64,000 nucleotides of DNA from the NCBI GenBank assembly GCA_034770075.1, contig CM068379.1, forward strand, positions 20,335,506-20,399,505. Reading direction: 5' to 3'. The position numbers were made by a program, and so were the translations under genes. Source of the DNA: Aralia elata. Lineage: Eukaryota; Streptophyta; Magnoliopsida; Apiales; Araliaceae. The notes under the pieces were generated by a model that was given only the letters and a program-made list of their open reading frames with translations, was not told where the DNA came from and made no database searches. Shown one piece after another: positions 23,001 through 36,514 of the stretch. Position 1 is the stretch's first letter. Each line of letters opens with the position of its first letter.

Positions 23001-24925
23001 AGGCACAGTCATCTCTTATTCATTATACCCATCAAAACTGGGTTTTTAAGTTAACCTAACCATCTTTACATAACAGCTACTCATCACATTCCTCCTTTGA
23101 GAATCTCTCATCAATCATCACCTTCAATCATTGCTTCTTTGGAGTCTTCACAATTGTTCAATAATTGTGAAACAGTATGAATAACGAGGAAAGAAAAATG
23201 ATGCCATCATGCTGAGGGGTCATAAAGACCTTGAACAGTTTTGAAAACCATCAAAATATTTGTCAATCACAAAGACTGAAAATAGTCTCTGCAAGTACTT
23301 TAGATGATCAACCTATCGTACCCTATGTCGTGCACAACATTTAAATTTTTGACTCATAAGCGTAAATTGGGACTATATGCTCGACATCGGTTACCCCGTT
23401 ATCAGGGTTATTCATCCTCAGTCTTATCATCAAAGTCCGCACCAAGAAACAAAATTTGGATTGGAAGTTTTTTTAAAAAAATTCATCATTTCTCATCAAA
23501 GGTGACTAGCCGAAACAAATAGCTTAGACTTACATCAACAATTCAGACATCAATCGAAATATTTAGCCAGCTCAACTGGTATACTTTTTCATAAATTAAA
23601 GAAAACCAAAAATCGCTTTATGACATCATGATACCGTACCGTTTAGACAGTACATTGAAGATTCCGTTATTTTAGGGCTTTGTCATACTACATCATACCA
23701 TAGTGAGCTGATGATCCTATGATCACATCCAACACCAGGTTCAATTGCATTGATGACTCCATCGTTCAAAATACATTTTGATAATTTCAATTCATTTTTG
23801 TCTAGCTAAAACAATTTGCATTGACATATGAATAATAGGACTTTTAAAAACTTATTGATTCAACAATCTGATCCAATATTTTTTTTACGAATACACAACA
23901 GTGCAAATATCAGCACGATGTGAATAAATTTTGAAATCTAGCATAGCTAGAAGATTTAGAATATCTCATTAATTTCATCTTTCTCCACTACTCCACTATC
24001 TAATAATTATATCTATCTCTGGCACCATTAATGCCCACTATATTAAAAATTCTTAGTTCTCAATCGACAATATTCCTATACCTTAGTATAGTTCATCAAA
24101 CTTACCACACATTATGAGTTTAGGAACTTGCCACAATAATATGAGTTTAAGAACTTGTCCTAGCAATACGTAGTCCAAGAACAAATCAAGAACTGTCCAT
24201 ACGCTTAGGGGCTCAAAAACCTACCATACGATCACAAGTTATGAACTTACCATAAGTATAAGTTTTATGAACTCGCATCTAACCTTAACATTCCTCAACC
24301 CCAACTATTAGATATATACATAGAAGAAAAGAATCACCTTCTCACCATATATATAACGGATAGCGCGACACCAGATGTTAATGATTATCAATATAGGAAG
24401 CTAAGTGGTTGTTAAACCAAGCACAAATCCCCTGCTTATACAAGGGTTCGTTTAACTCAGCCACTAACATGAGTCCTCAATTGAAATTCATCACATCTCT
24501 AACTTCATTTTCACTTAATACGAATTTTCTAAATCTCTACTTCATCATCCATAACGTTCTATGAGTTCATCTTTAAACATCTACTATAGATCACTTTACG
24601 ATCTAATAACACCCTTTCTGATTTTCAGAAACCCTTTCATAAGATATCTCTTAGCATCTCTTTTCATCTGCATTCAGTGAATCAGGTATTTCCTGATCCA
24701 TTTCCCTTTAACTCTCTTACATCTTTTCAAGATCCTCTTTAGGATCTTCCTCTATGTCTAGTTTTAATCTCATACATATCTTTAACTACATGTTCACTTA
24801 AACCTGAATCTTCTAAATTCAACTCTCATTATTTAAACTCTATTTGAGTTTATTTCATACCCTTTTCATCATCTCCTCTACAGTTATAACCTAAGGTACT
24901 CTTACCTAAGGTTTATAATCTATCA

Positions 24926-24937
24926 GCTCTGATACCA
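24926..24937 (-). other. E2 primer binding site (initiator-Met tRNA)
   Basis: Element strand tggtatcagagc, two bases from the LTR end; perfect iMet match. Confidence 0.92.
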
Positions 24938-24939
24938 AC

Positions 24940-27900
24940 TGTAACGACCCCAAAATCCGGACAATTTCATTCCTGACTTTGCTCGTTAACAATATGTTTA
25001 CAATCTTCCTTTACATCATTAAACGGTGATATAATCAATAAAATTGCGAAATAAATTTTAATTTTTTTTTGTCTTCTTTCTTTATTTCCCTGAATCACAA
25101 CCTTTACGATTACATATCTTATAATCATATTTATTTCAAGATTCACTATATCAGATTTATTATATGAGATTTCACGTCTTCGTACAATATCCTTCATATA
25201 TCGAATAATTCAATATTTACATCCTAACATTAAATACACATCATAAATTACCAACTACATACATTGAAAACTCTCAGCGAGGCACAAAATAATTTTTAGA
25301 TAAAGAAAATTTATTTCTTGCACGTCTTCTGATCCTTATCATCCAGATAGCAGATAATGTTACATTGTATCCTTAACCGGCAAAAAAATTATTTTTGCAA
25401 GATTGAGCTCGACAGCTAAGCAAATCAAATAGTTTTTATGCATCACATAGCACATAATATCATGCTCAACTTGTATAATCATAAATATTCTAACAAGCCA
25501 TACATGCTGCTTCTCACGTACCAAACATTAAGACTGAGTTCCTTACTCAATCAACATAGTCATAGATTGACTTTCACACTTCATATTTATTTCATATGCA
25601 ACTCAAGATTCTTACAGCAGTACACAATTCCACTAATCAGATATCAAATTCATATAGCAAACAGGAACTGGAAGACTTGCCTGGCTCGTAGATTACAAAT
25701 TACTGCTTTTTATCCTTGTGAACTTCTTACACAATATATGATCATGTACATCAACTATTAGTCATATAACAACACTTGGTAATCGTTTAAATAACTTTAC
25801 TCTACATTCCATAATTTTCTTTTAATCGATACACAATATTTAATTTAGTGTTTAAGTCTCGTTAGGGCTCCTCATTGTCCATTCGGTTTATTTACGTTAA
25901 ATTTTATTTTCCTTCCCATTACGTTCCACTTTAATTGACACTTAACATTTAGTTAAGTCTTAAACTTTGTCTTTACATCACATTAGATGTATGACAATTG
26001 TTAACACTTCTTAAGTTAACCTTCGTCTCATATTTCTTTATACTTCTCTTTTAGTCTACATAGTTGTCATTACATCGAATTAGATGTATTACATTTGTTA
26101 ACATAAATTAAATAATCATTCGTCTTAGGTTATTTTAGGTTCCTCTATAATTATCACTCAACATTTAGTTAAGTAATTAAAGTTTGCCTTCACATTACAT
26201 TAAATGTATATAACCTACTAATTCATAACGTATAATCACCAACCGTGTGATTACAACGTGCTAATAAGTCTTATAACATGTTTTACATATCATTACAATC
26301 ATTCATTAAGGTTATATAGACATTTCCTAGAGTCATACAATTAAAATCTCATTTTTGGGCAAAACTGCTAACCGGCGTTGCATTTGTACTAAGGACCGGT
26401 GCTGCGGCGCTAGCCTTTTATTATTATTTTTTTGTTTTTTAATAGAGTGGCGCTGCGGCGCCAGAATGAATTGGGCAAGCGACGCTGCAGCGCCATTCAT
26501 CAGACCTAGATACTGTAGTTCGCGAATTACACAGTTCCAAAGCCAAAAACTCCAAACATTCATCAATTAAAGTACAAATTAAACATACCGAGATGTTATA
26601 CACATGCTAAACACCTAAACTAACATCTACCCAACCTTTTTAACATCTTAGAACGTCAAACATCCTAAATTAAGGACTCAAGTTCCATATTCATGCTAAT
26701 TTTCATATTTTGACATACTTAGCGAAATCATACACCACGAATTCGTTTCACATCCGATTTAACTCATTCAAATTGGGTTGTTTTCGTTTCTCAAAACACT
26801 ACAACTATCAGTCATCAATTTAAAGATTCAAGCATGAATTCATTACCAATTTCTCTATCAAAATTGACCATAATAAACATATTAAACCAAAAGTCTAAAT
26901 CTTCTTCTTTTAAAACAAAAACCCAAATTCGATTACACCAAAATAATGTAAAGATGATACATAATAGATTATATATACTCAAACACATATAACCTCATAT
27001 CCTTCATCAATTCATGCAACAAATTAATTTATAGTGAAGAACTTTGAGAAAACATAACCAAGAGTTTAAAATTAGATTATTACCTCTTGATTCGTCTTTA
27101 GACTAAGAATAGATGATTATGAGAGTTTGATTAATCTCCTTCTTCCTCTTGATTTCCAGAATTTCTCTTCTTCAATTTCACAGAGAACTCTCTCCCTCAC
27201 AAACTCTCTTTCTCAATTTTTCTTTTACTGAAGAATGGGTTTTGTTTAATCGTAAGAATACAATTCCCCCTTCAGTTACCAAACTTCGAAAAGTCTCAGC
27301 AGTTAGAAAAATCAAAGGTCTAGGGCATGTTTGGCCAAACCCATTAAAACTCCTTTTTCCTTTATTTGAATATTTCACTTACTATATGACACCTTTGTCA
27401 CACTTAATTTAATTAAACTTATTTTATTAATAAATCAAATTAAACCTCACTAATAAAATTATAATTTCTATTTAACCAACTAAAATTATAATTTTATTTA
27501 ATAAATCATTGCTCCTCTAATTTAATTAATTTAATTATTTAATTAAATTAGAATATTACCATTACACTCGCGTAATAAAATACGTACCAATTACAAAATT
27601 ATTTATCATCGATTTACTTAACACCATCATACTATAAATAAATTATTCCATAATAATTTCCATCAAATATTTATTTTATTTAATAAATACCCCAATTAAA
27701 ATATTGATTTTATTCGATAAATATTTTAACTAATTATGAAATTCACAATCGTATTACATTAACATATTACATTTATATGTAACACATTGCTTTCTTATTT
27801 TATTAAAACAAATATATTTACATTAATTCACTATTTTAATTAAGTGAATTACTCTCATTATTTATGAAATTTAATTCATAACAACTCCATTGCCAACAAG

Positions 27901-28116
27901 GCATAATAATTAAATTATATTATTTCATAATATTATTTTCAACTTAATTAAATTAACTAATAATATTCAGTTAATTTTCTTTTCGTAACAATTTCATTTA
28001 CTTCCTTCAATAGTTTAATTAACTATTAAACCTCATTTTTCCAATATATAAATATATATTTCTCTTCTATACTCATACTTAATCTCTTCACACCAAATCA
28101 GATATTTTAAAATATA

Positions 28117-28157
<41 letters not shown>

Positions 28158-28242
28158 CATATTCGAAACCGACAACTCTCATAATAAAAATTTTATTTAT
28201 TAAATTCTTATTTAATAATTATTGAAAATCCGGGTTGTCACA
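24940..28242 (-). repeat. E2 5' LTR, 3303 bp
   Basis: Starts tgtaacgacccc and ends gggttgtcaca, and matches the split 3' LTR. It contains the conserved block at 25396-25426, a GC-rich palindromic island at 26374-26500, a possible TATA (element strand ctataaatta, ~27026-27035) and an AC/AT microsatellite at 28117-28157. Confidence 0.92.
28117..28157. repeat. (AC)n(AT)n microsatellite in E2 5' LTR
   Basis: About 12 AC units followed by about 8 AT units. Confidence 0.95.
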
Positions 28243-30600
28243 ATATCCTTATCGGTAAAGGATATCACATTACTATCCAAGATATGTCCGTTCAAATGGT
28301 CGAGTTTGTTTGTGGTCACTGTCTTAGGTAAGTAAGCTTCTCCAAGCACTTTCAATAAAATTTGGCGGTGATCCTCTAAGGCTAATACCAAATCAAGGAT
28401 AGATATCTGAGGAGGCGCTTCTTCTAGCCTTTTCACTACTTTGATCTTAGGATGACCCATTTTCTTCAAGAACTCCTTGGCTTTTTCTTCGGAGACTTTT
28501 TCGAATTCTTTCTTCATTAGCTTAATCACTCTTTCTAGCAAGTACAAAGGGTTGTTCTTTGACAAGATTGCCCCGCAGGCGTTTGTTCCACTAGATCCTT
28601 TCCCATAATTTTAAGGAACTGTCTTCAAACTCATTATTAGTTGTTGTGGTATTGCTGGTACGGTGATTGGTTGCAGTTTCGGTATTTTCACTGGATTGTC
28701 ATTCTGAACTTCCTTGGTAAATCTTCTTATCATAATCGATTCCCCCTTGGCTTCACGGATATTGATTATCATGGTTATCACTTTGTCTAAACCATCTATC
28801 ATTTGCAAATACTTCAGGGTCTTTGACTCCTTCCCATCATCTGCTAACCCAATCATATTCACTCTCGATCCATTATGTGTTGGCAAAAGGTTGATATTGA
28901 CATTGGGTTGATCGGGATGCTTGACCATAATATCTTCACTTTCGATTAGGTTCTAGATTTTATGCTTTAAGGACCAAAAATATTGAGTGTCATGCCCCGA
29001 AGAACCCGAATGATAAGCACACTGCTTAGCTGGGTCATATCTTTTGCCTTTCAAATCTATTAGTGGAGCCAACTCAGTTATCTTCTTCTTGGCCACCAAT
29101 AATGCCAAGATTGGTTGAATATTAGTTGTGTTGAGGAAGACATATCCCTCGTGTTGCCTTTCAATAATTTTGATTCAATATTGGTTGTGTTGGGGGTAAA
29201 TTATTCCCTTGTGCACGAATCAGGGGAGTATTATTCGATCCTTTAGACTGTCCTTGCAACATGAGGGATACGTCTTCCTTTTTCTCTTTTTGATTCCTAT
29301 TGGAGCTGCTTCCATAGTTCCCTACTTGACGATGCTCTGCTATAGCTTCCAAAGTCGTGAACTCCTTAATTTTCCCTGACTGCAATTCGATTTCAGTCAT
29401 GCTTGTCTCCATGTTTAATCATGTTTAAGATTAGTTTCCCAATTCCTGCCAATACCCTCTCATAATAGGGTGCTTCTTACATATTTATGAAAGTCATAAC
29501 CATCTCGTTTTTGTCCATGGGTGGATGGACTTGTGCTGCCAAGTTCTTCCACCACAGGGTATATTTTTGAAAAGATTCATTAGGCTGCTTCTTAATTCGG
29601 GACATCTGATAGTGTTCTAGAGCCATCTGAGATTAGAAACTATATTAGGCTAGGAAGACATGGGCAAGATCCTCCTAACTGTGGATCTTAGCATTATCCA
29701 GTCGAGCATACCAAGTCCTGGCTTCCCTGGTCAAGCTTTTCTAGAATAGTTGCATTCTTAAACTCTCATCCTGATCAGCATAAGAACCTAATTCCCCGAT
29801 GTATACTTTTAAATGGGTGTAGGGATCTCCTAATCCATCGTATTTCTCAAAGTCTGGCACTTAAAATTTGTCTGGATATCGAGCCTCAAGAAAGATACAA
29901 AGATCTGATAAGTTGACACTCCCGTATGATCCCACCCCTTTAATGGCATGCAATGTATCTTTTATCTATCTCATCTTTGTTTTGAGTGTTGTGTCTTCCT
30001 TATCTTTAGGAACATGAATAACTTCGTTTGTCGAGATATTAGCTGAGGTTCTATAGTTTGTTTATTGTTGAATCGGAAAACTAAAGTTATGGATCCCGTA
30101 GAAATAGGAATTTGAACGTTGTTGGTCAAAGGGGGTATTGGGCCTCCAGATGAATGGATGGTCCTGACTGCATACTAGTTCTTAATTCTTGGGTTAATTT
30201 ACATTGTTCTTTCATCAAACTAGCTCATCTTGGCCATTTGTTTCTTGAAGTTATCGAACTCTTCTTGGGATATAGGGACAGGGTCGTATTCGGGTCTTTG
30301 ATGTAGACATTTTGAGTGGTGGAGTTCTTATTTTTCAAGCTCATAAATGGGTTTTCTGACCAATCTGCATAAAACTTATAAACTTCAGTCCTAAGAAATG
30401 GAAGAAAACGGATGCATGCTAACATAAAGGCATTTTTAATTAGGGGTTTTTTAATCTTTTTCTTGCAAAACAGAGTTAGTGTTGGTATCATGAAAGAACT
30501 ATGGCAGGATTATAATATTATGGGAGTATATGAAACGATGCTCTTCATTCTTTTTTGTGATGCCTCTTTTATTAATTTTGAACTACAAGAGGGTTAAACA
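28243..30600 (-). pseudogene. Ogre/Tat gag-protease remnant
   Basis: Minus-strand pieces in order: 30491-30225 (FYADWSENPF), ~29600-29450 (KKQPNESFQKYTLWW and NLAAQVHPPMDKNEM, the conserved Ogre gag block), 29412-29161 (ESGKI-like start and NYGSSSNRNQ), 28928-28611, and 28565-28243 (HPKIKVVKRL, ISILDLVLALEDHRQILLKV, SFTDKDI), the linker before the protease. Stops and frameshifts separate the pieces, and the gag initiator is not identifiable. The frame continues into 14267-14056 across E2. Assignment rests on these blocks; Ogre and Retand-type Tat elements share them. Confidence 0.8.
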
Positions 30601-31086
30601 TGATGACATTTAAAGATATAAGAGCATAGTGAGTAAAAGGGCATAAAGAGACTTTTCTTAACATTGGGTTCATCTGAGGCTGACCCACCCTAGGGTTACT
30701 CTCGCGGGCTTTTCAGCATGAAGGTCCCCAGATCTTCACAATCTTTCGATTGAAGTGGATCCAATCTTTCGAGAGGAGCGGATATGAGTGGATGCCTTTC
30801 TTGAGCCTCGCCTAGGAACGCACCTTTGAGTCTAGTAATGACCATCTGACGCGTTCGGCTCCTGGTTGAGGAATAATAACATACATTCACATACATTCAT
30901 CGTACCTCACGGTATGCATATGATGACATTATGTGAAGTACTAAAATAAGATAAAAGCACATAATAACAGAAAACGATAAAGTAAAGAGCACACACGATA
31001 AAATAGAGCGCATCAAATAAGGAAATAAACTTAAACATAAAAGGAAAACATTAGGAGTTGAACGCGGCTTAAGCCCTCTTAAAAAA
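30601..31086 (-). other. Ogre-like element 5' leader
   Basis: Lies between the primer site and the first recognisable gag block. No convincing ORF; short ORFs at 30696-30896 and 30897-31133 show no known motif. Confidence 0.5.
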
Positions 31087-31104
31087 GTCCTAGCAAAGTC
31101 GTCA
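31087..31104 (-). other. Ogre-like primer binding site (Arg-tRNA type)
   Basis: Element strand tgacgactttgctaggac, close to the Ogre/Tat primer site tggcgactctgctgggga, three bases after the LTR end ...ggcgtcaaca. Confidence 0.7.
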
Positions 31105-31107
31105 TCT

Positions 31108-31317
31108 GTTGACGCCAGGATTTTTCCTCTCATTTTTAAGATCGTGGGTTTTAAGGGTGATTTTGGTAAAAATCGACTTATGTCGATGGTTTTAAAATTT
31201 TGATTTTAAAGTGTGTCAATTCGACAAAGTTGCTAGTTGGTAAAGATTTAAATAGATATACCAATTCAAGGATAGTGGAAGTATTTCTTTTTTAATTTCA
31301 AAAAGACATGTTGATGC
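31108..31317 (-). repeat. Ogre-like 5' LTR, 3' end fragment
   Basis: Starts tgttgacgcc and, inverted, aligns with 13895-14055 (tataccaa, the taaatctttaccaact block, catcgacat). It is interrupted at 31317 by the solo LTR with target duplication gatgc; the continuation at 36515 (gatgcgaactc) is compatible but soon becomes unrecognisable. Confidence 0.7.
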
Positions 31318-33690
31318 TGTAACGCCCCCAAATTCAAGTCTCTATTACCCGAATGTGGTCATCATGATCCAACATAACACTCACCTCCAAACAACATACA
31401 ATGACTAAAATGCGGAATATGATAAACATATGTTGTTCATTTGAAAGGTGTTACTAATCCCAAGATACGAAAACCTTAATACATAAGTCAATACATACCC
31501 TAAATATTAATCAGGGTTCAAATTACATTGATAAATAAATCTAACTAAGCATATAACAAAGTCAGCTACTTGAAGTCTATTACTTCATCTTTTCCTTGCC
31601 CTTGTCTTTGCCTGAAGTCTCGGGCTTAACTGCAATAAGGTTCATGATATAACAAGGGTGAACAACTAGTTTGCCTAGCAAGTTTAAATACAACAATAAA
31701 GGATATATCATGATGAACGGAATGTGAAGAGAGGAATTCAACAATATGAATATCGGAAGCAAGAATAATAATTGCTTTTAGAATGAATGATAGTCATGTA
31801 GACTTTGAACAATAAACTTCTAATGGAATCAATAGCTAATTGACCCTTTGGTTACTAGCTCAGAAATAAGTACTCGAGGGGATCAGCCTCTAGTACCCTA
31901 TGTATATGCATAACATTTAATTTCTGTTCTTGTATCTTATATTTAGATACATGGGGTACTTCCCCATATTTTTGGGATGTTCATGCTAGTCCAAGAATCC
32001 GCACCTTCAAATGGTTTGGAAAGCATTTATTAAACATGCTCCTGTCTAGCCGAACAATGGCTTAGACTTAACTTTGAACAGTTCATGCAATTATGGAACT
32101 TTAATTAAGGCACAAGTCAAAGACTATACAAATTCAATTGCACCAAGTGCGAATCACAATAATAACGATGTGGAATAATTGTAAAGTAATTAAACCACTT
32201 AAAGCATGCTTGAGGAATTAAAGGTTCGAGCTTAAAATAAGTAATTTGTAATACAAGAATGGATTCAGGGAAACTTGCAATAATTAAGGCTTCGAGGTAG
32301 GTAACTCGCATAATACACCACATCCTACTTGAATGTAAATTGAGTAGGGTTAGAGGAAACTTGCCTGATAGCTCAGCTACAATAATCTAGCTTTAAATTA
32401 AATTGCGTGAAACGACCTAACATTAATAAGTCGGTTCTTAATTAGCACAGTATAACTATCATGAGTTTACACTTACAAGATGTTATACACCGAGTAATCC
32501 TAACACATAGACACGTAGATGTAACCATCATTACTAAATCTATAAATTCCCATCTTAGATAAATAAGTTAGCAAGTCTAGAATATCTCGATTCTATGCAT
32601 CCACGTAGGCTTTGAACACATAGCACACCAATTAAATCATGCAATACAGCTTGAGACTTACATACATACATGCCACAAGACTCTGTTTATAAATTAAAAC
32701 AACTGGCGACCGGCGCGGCCGCGCTGGTTTTTGCCTTAGGAGTGGCGCGGCCGCGCCACTCACTCGACAGACCAAGAATGAGATTTCCTTCAGCAGGAAT
32801 CCGAGCCTATTCTCTTAGCATGCAAGCTACTGATATTAATCATATATACATGCTCATAAGGTTATTAACTAGGGTTTAAAACCTAGCATGCCCATTCTAA
32901 CTCCAATCCAAAGTTATAAAGCTTTATGTCAGAAATTCCTACTCTTTAGACCAAACAAGTCCATTTCACAAATAGTCCGCTATTATGGTCGTAATGTCCT
33001 ATAATAAGACTAGACAATACTTAATACGCATGCTTGGATGTAAACAACACATGCACATACTAACACATAGCTTACACTTGGAATTCATGCCTTAAACCTA
33101 CTCGCACATGCCAAAATGATACTTAGCCAAATGGTGCTCATGTCAATCATGTCTATAGGCATAATGAGTCCTAATAATTATGCTTGTATGGTCAGAATAC
33201 AAATTCCACAACATTGGACGATACTCATCAATAAACTCTATATTTTCTCTTGAAAATCATTCTAAAACAACTCATGCCACATGGCTCATGAAAGACAACT
33301 TGGAAATCCTAACTCGCATGCATTTGAACACATATATAAGCTATTTACACATACTCAAATGGTCAGTTTATAAAGAGACGCCCATTTGACAATTTTCATT
33401 TCGAAATTCTTAAGTTTTACCTGAAAAATACATGCTAGAACAACGTGTGCAAGTCATGGCACTCATAGGGTTAATTGATAACATAGAAGACCTATTATCA
33501 TGCATAGATGGACTAAACTAGCATGCTCAAATTATCAAAACATAGCAGCACTTTCTGAAAGTCAGCGCGGCCGCGCTGGTTTTGGCCTTGGGAGTGGCGC
33601 GGCTGCCCCACTCCTGCACTGCTTCAGGTTCGGCTCTGCTTCTGCAGAACTCGAAAATTAATATGGCCTAACCTTTATAAACGCAATTCA

Positions 33691-35486
33691 TGAAAGTAGT
33701 ATGCACACAAGCCAATCATATTTGATATGATGTAGCATATACTTTGTAATCTTATTCGGTTATTAAAGGCATTTTACATTATCTACATGGTGCTGTTATA
33801 TTAAATGTGATAAACCCATAGTTTTGAGCAATGCTTTTAGAATCATGATAGTGATCATGGTAATGAGATATAAATTCTAGATAGCTCACAAACTAACATC
33901 GTTCCTAATCATTGGATTACTAAAAATGGGATTAGTGAATCCGGATAGATTAGTACATACGTTGCTTGCTCTTAGGAAGAGGATGATTGATCTCATAATC
34001 ATTTGTGTGGAGACACTAAAGCCAGTATGTAGGTGCTTATTAGAGAATAAGTTCACTGAACATGGTTCGCTAAGGAATATCTAATGGAGTTTTACTCGCC
34101 TGTCAATAGGAATTCCTCTAGTGATAGTAGTACAAGTGATCTTTGGACTTGAGATCATCATAGTATCTTGTGTATGATGAGTTATACTTTGACATGTCCC
34201 TTAAGACCTTTAGGGTATAAAAAAAGGTATGATTGGGTATAATAAGTTGTACATGGACATAGGTAAATGATCAATAAAGAATCTACCACGTCTAGTAAAA
34301 GATGTGAATGTCATATGTGATTCGATAAATGACAACTCAGTAGTCCTTGGCCAAGGCAGAATGAAATTAGAAAGGAGTTTCTAATTTGCATTATTTAGAG
34401 TTGTACATTTGGAAATCGAAATACATATAATTAAATAAAATAAGACTTGACAGTAAATTCATGTCTTATATTTAATTGGGACATTATATGGTAGAAGGAT
34501 TGAATTGTACGGTAACTATTCACTGAAAGGTTCTTTTGTGATTAATGTTGAAATCTATATTATCTGGAAAGTCGTTGATCGCTAGGGGGCTTACCCTTAT
34601 TGTAGAATAAATATTATTTATTTAAATAAATTAAATAGTTTAATTTATTTATTTAAAATAGATTAGAATTGTTCTAATTGAATTATTCACAACCGGTTTA
34701 ATATGGAGAACCTAAAGGGTCACACCGCAAAAGGAAAATATTTATTTAAGAAGTAAATGACATAATTGTAATAATAAGTTAAGTGTATTTAATTTAATCT
34801 ATGGAGATAGAATAAATTAAATAGCTTAATATTTATTATTTAATATTTTAGAAATATTAAATATAAATTAATAAGAGGAGTCTTATTATTATTATTACTA
34901 TTACTATTATTTAATTCCTAATAGGGATTGAGAATTAATTAATAGAAGTACTCTCTCATGAATTCCTAATTGGATTAGGAGCATAATTAATTAAAGGAGT
35001 TTAATTAGAATAGAAATCCTAATCCTAAATAGTTTAGGGAAGGGTTTTCCTACATCTATAAATAAGAGAAGTCTTATCATAGATTAGAGTTACACACTCT
35101 TGCATTAGATTGTGGAGAGTACTTGCAAATTCTATAGAGATAGAAACTAGGGTTTTGCCAACACCCATCTTCTTGAACAACTATTCTTCCTTGGTGGATC
35201 ACCTCTAGAGGCCAAACACTTGGGTGGCTAACGTTGATCAAGCGAAGGAATTTAGTCGGTGGAATTCAAGGAGAACGCGAAGGAATTGGAGGTGAACTTG
35301 TACCTGAGGAAGCTTTGATTCACGAGGGTATAATTCTCTATCTCTATCTCTTTCGTTAATTGATAATTGAACACAAGGAAAGATCATGGTGATGGTTTGT
35401 ATGAAAAATTTTAAAATCCGTTTTATCACGCTTCCGCCCTATTTATGTAATGAGATTGCATGCTTGCGTTATATACAAACCTAACA
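33691..35486 (+). repeat. Copia-like solo LTR, 1796 bp
   Basis: tgaaagtagtatgcacac ... aaacctaaca, flanked by perfect duplications attca (33686-33690 and 35487-35491). Its 3' end contains cacgcttccgccc, a feature often seen at the end of plant Copia LTRs. The inverted partial copy at 11853-12234 proves a repeat family. Copia is inferred from LTR style only. Confidence 0.9.
35057..35066 (+). promoter_or_regulatory. TATA box of Copia-like solo LTR
   Basis: tataaataag, about 430 bases before the LTR end, followed by an A/G-rich leader. Confidence 0.6.
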
Positions 35487-36514
35487 ATTCAGTGCAACCA
35501 CATCGGCCCCAAACATGAATATAGACCCATATAACATCTTTACACCAATTAATCAAACTAATTAGCAAGAAGCATGGATTTCATAGAATTTCATACACTA
35601 AGAAATTGATAACACAGTGACGAGTTCTTACCTCCAATGAAGCTAAATTGATACTCCTAACTTGCTTAATTTCAGATTACTCTTACTCTCAACAATGCTC
35701 ACTTACTATACTAACCTATCAGAAGATTTAGCAACTGAATTTATGAAGAAGAAGCTCCAATTTATAGAAAATTTAGTATCCAGACAATGTTCTTACCCAA
35801 TTTGAAGAACCAACGAGAAGAAAAAGCTATTGGACAATGGAGGTTTGGTGAGTTACCCATTCTCTCTTTCATCATTCTTACCATCTGATGCAAGCTAACA
35901 TAGGCCACATGCCTATTGCTGAGAAGAAGGAGGAAAAGAAGGGATGGGACTCCACTATTCATTGCTATTTTGATTTCTCTCTTTCTAAATGCAGACCACG
36001 GTTTGGAAATATATGGGATATGTCCCATAACTCTTGTCCCAAACTAATGCTACTTAGGTAAATAAATCATATAGTTAAAAACCCAATTAATCTAGTATAC
36101 ATTTATTACCCAATTCGTAATTACATAAAAGATGGAATTAATAACTTATTCTCGTCCACTTAGTATTAAATTACTAAATAGACTATTACAGAATAATATC
36201 AATATTGCACACATTAATTAATATCTATATTAATTAATCTATGCAATTAAATTCCTCCACTATATTCAAATAAATTGAATATTTAATTAATAAACAACTT
36301 TATCAATTCTTCCGGTATTGAACCTTAGGGCTAGTTCACTAATTTAATTAAACCATTAGTGACTCCCTTTAATAACCTGGGCAACTATGCGAAGTCACAT
36401 AATCACACAGCCAATTAACCACACAAGACTTAAATAAGCGTACAAAGCTAACTCATTAAAAATTAAAATTTATATTTAATTAATAATGGAGTTTAAAATT
36501 TCACGGTTATTACA

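Larger units (their letters stand above)
22033..24939 (-). other. E2 internal region, non-coding
   Basis: 2907 bp with no gag-pol-like reading frame on either strand; the longest ORFs (60-76 codons) show no domain. It holds a second LTR-end/polypurine-like block (22955-23000), stretches shared with the E4 interior (for example around 23690-23760 and 24090-24290), and a run of degenerate repeats built on gagtttaagaacttg. It ends with a leader common to E1 and E4 (cctaaggtttataatcta) and the primer site. Confidence 0.85.
14268..28242 (-). mobile_element. E2: non-coding LTR retrotransposon (LARD-like, Tekay-related)
   Basis: Minus-strand element: 5' LTR 24940-28242, iMet primer site, 2907-bp interior with no gag or pol, polypurine tract, 3' LTR 14268-22032 (enlarged by insertions). 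It is flanked by atatt (14263-14267) and atatc (28243-28247), a 5-bp target duplication with one mismatch, and Ogre coding sequence resumes on both sides. The termini (tgtaacgacccc... and ...gttgtcaca) resemble E1's. With no proteins, it must have moved using a helper. Confidence 0.9.
31318..36514 (-). repeat. Tekay-like solo LTR, ~3.4 kb, with a nested solo LTR
   Basis: Starts tgtaacgcccccaaattc and ends ggttattaca, homologous end to end to the E1 LTR but diverged. Flanked by perfect 5-bp duplications gatgc (31313-31317 and 36515-36519), with no internal region, hence a solo LTR left by LTR-LTR recombination. Excluding the nested insertion its length is ~3396 bp. It contains the conserved block (31651-31683), GC-rich palindromes (32700-32765, 33561-33625) and a TATA-like ctataaatt on the element strand near 35757-35767. 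Confidence 0.93.
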
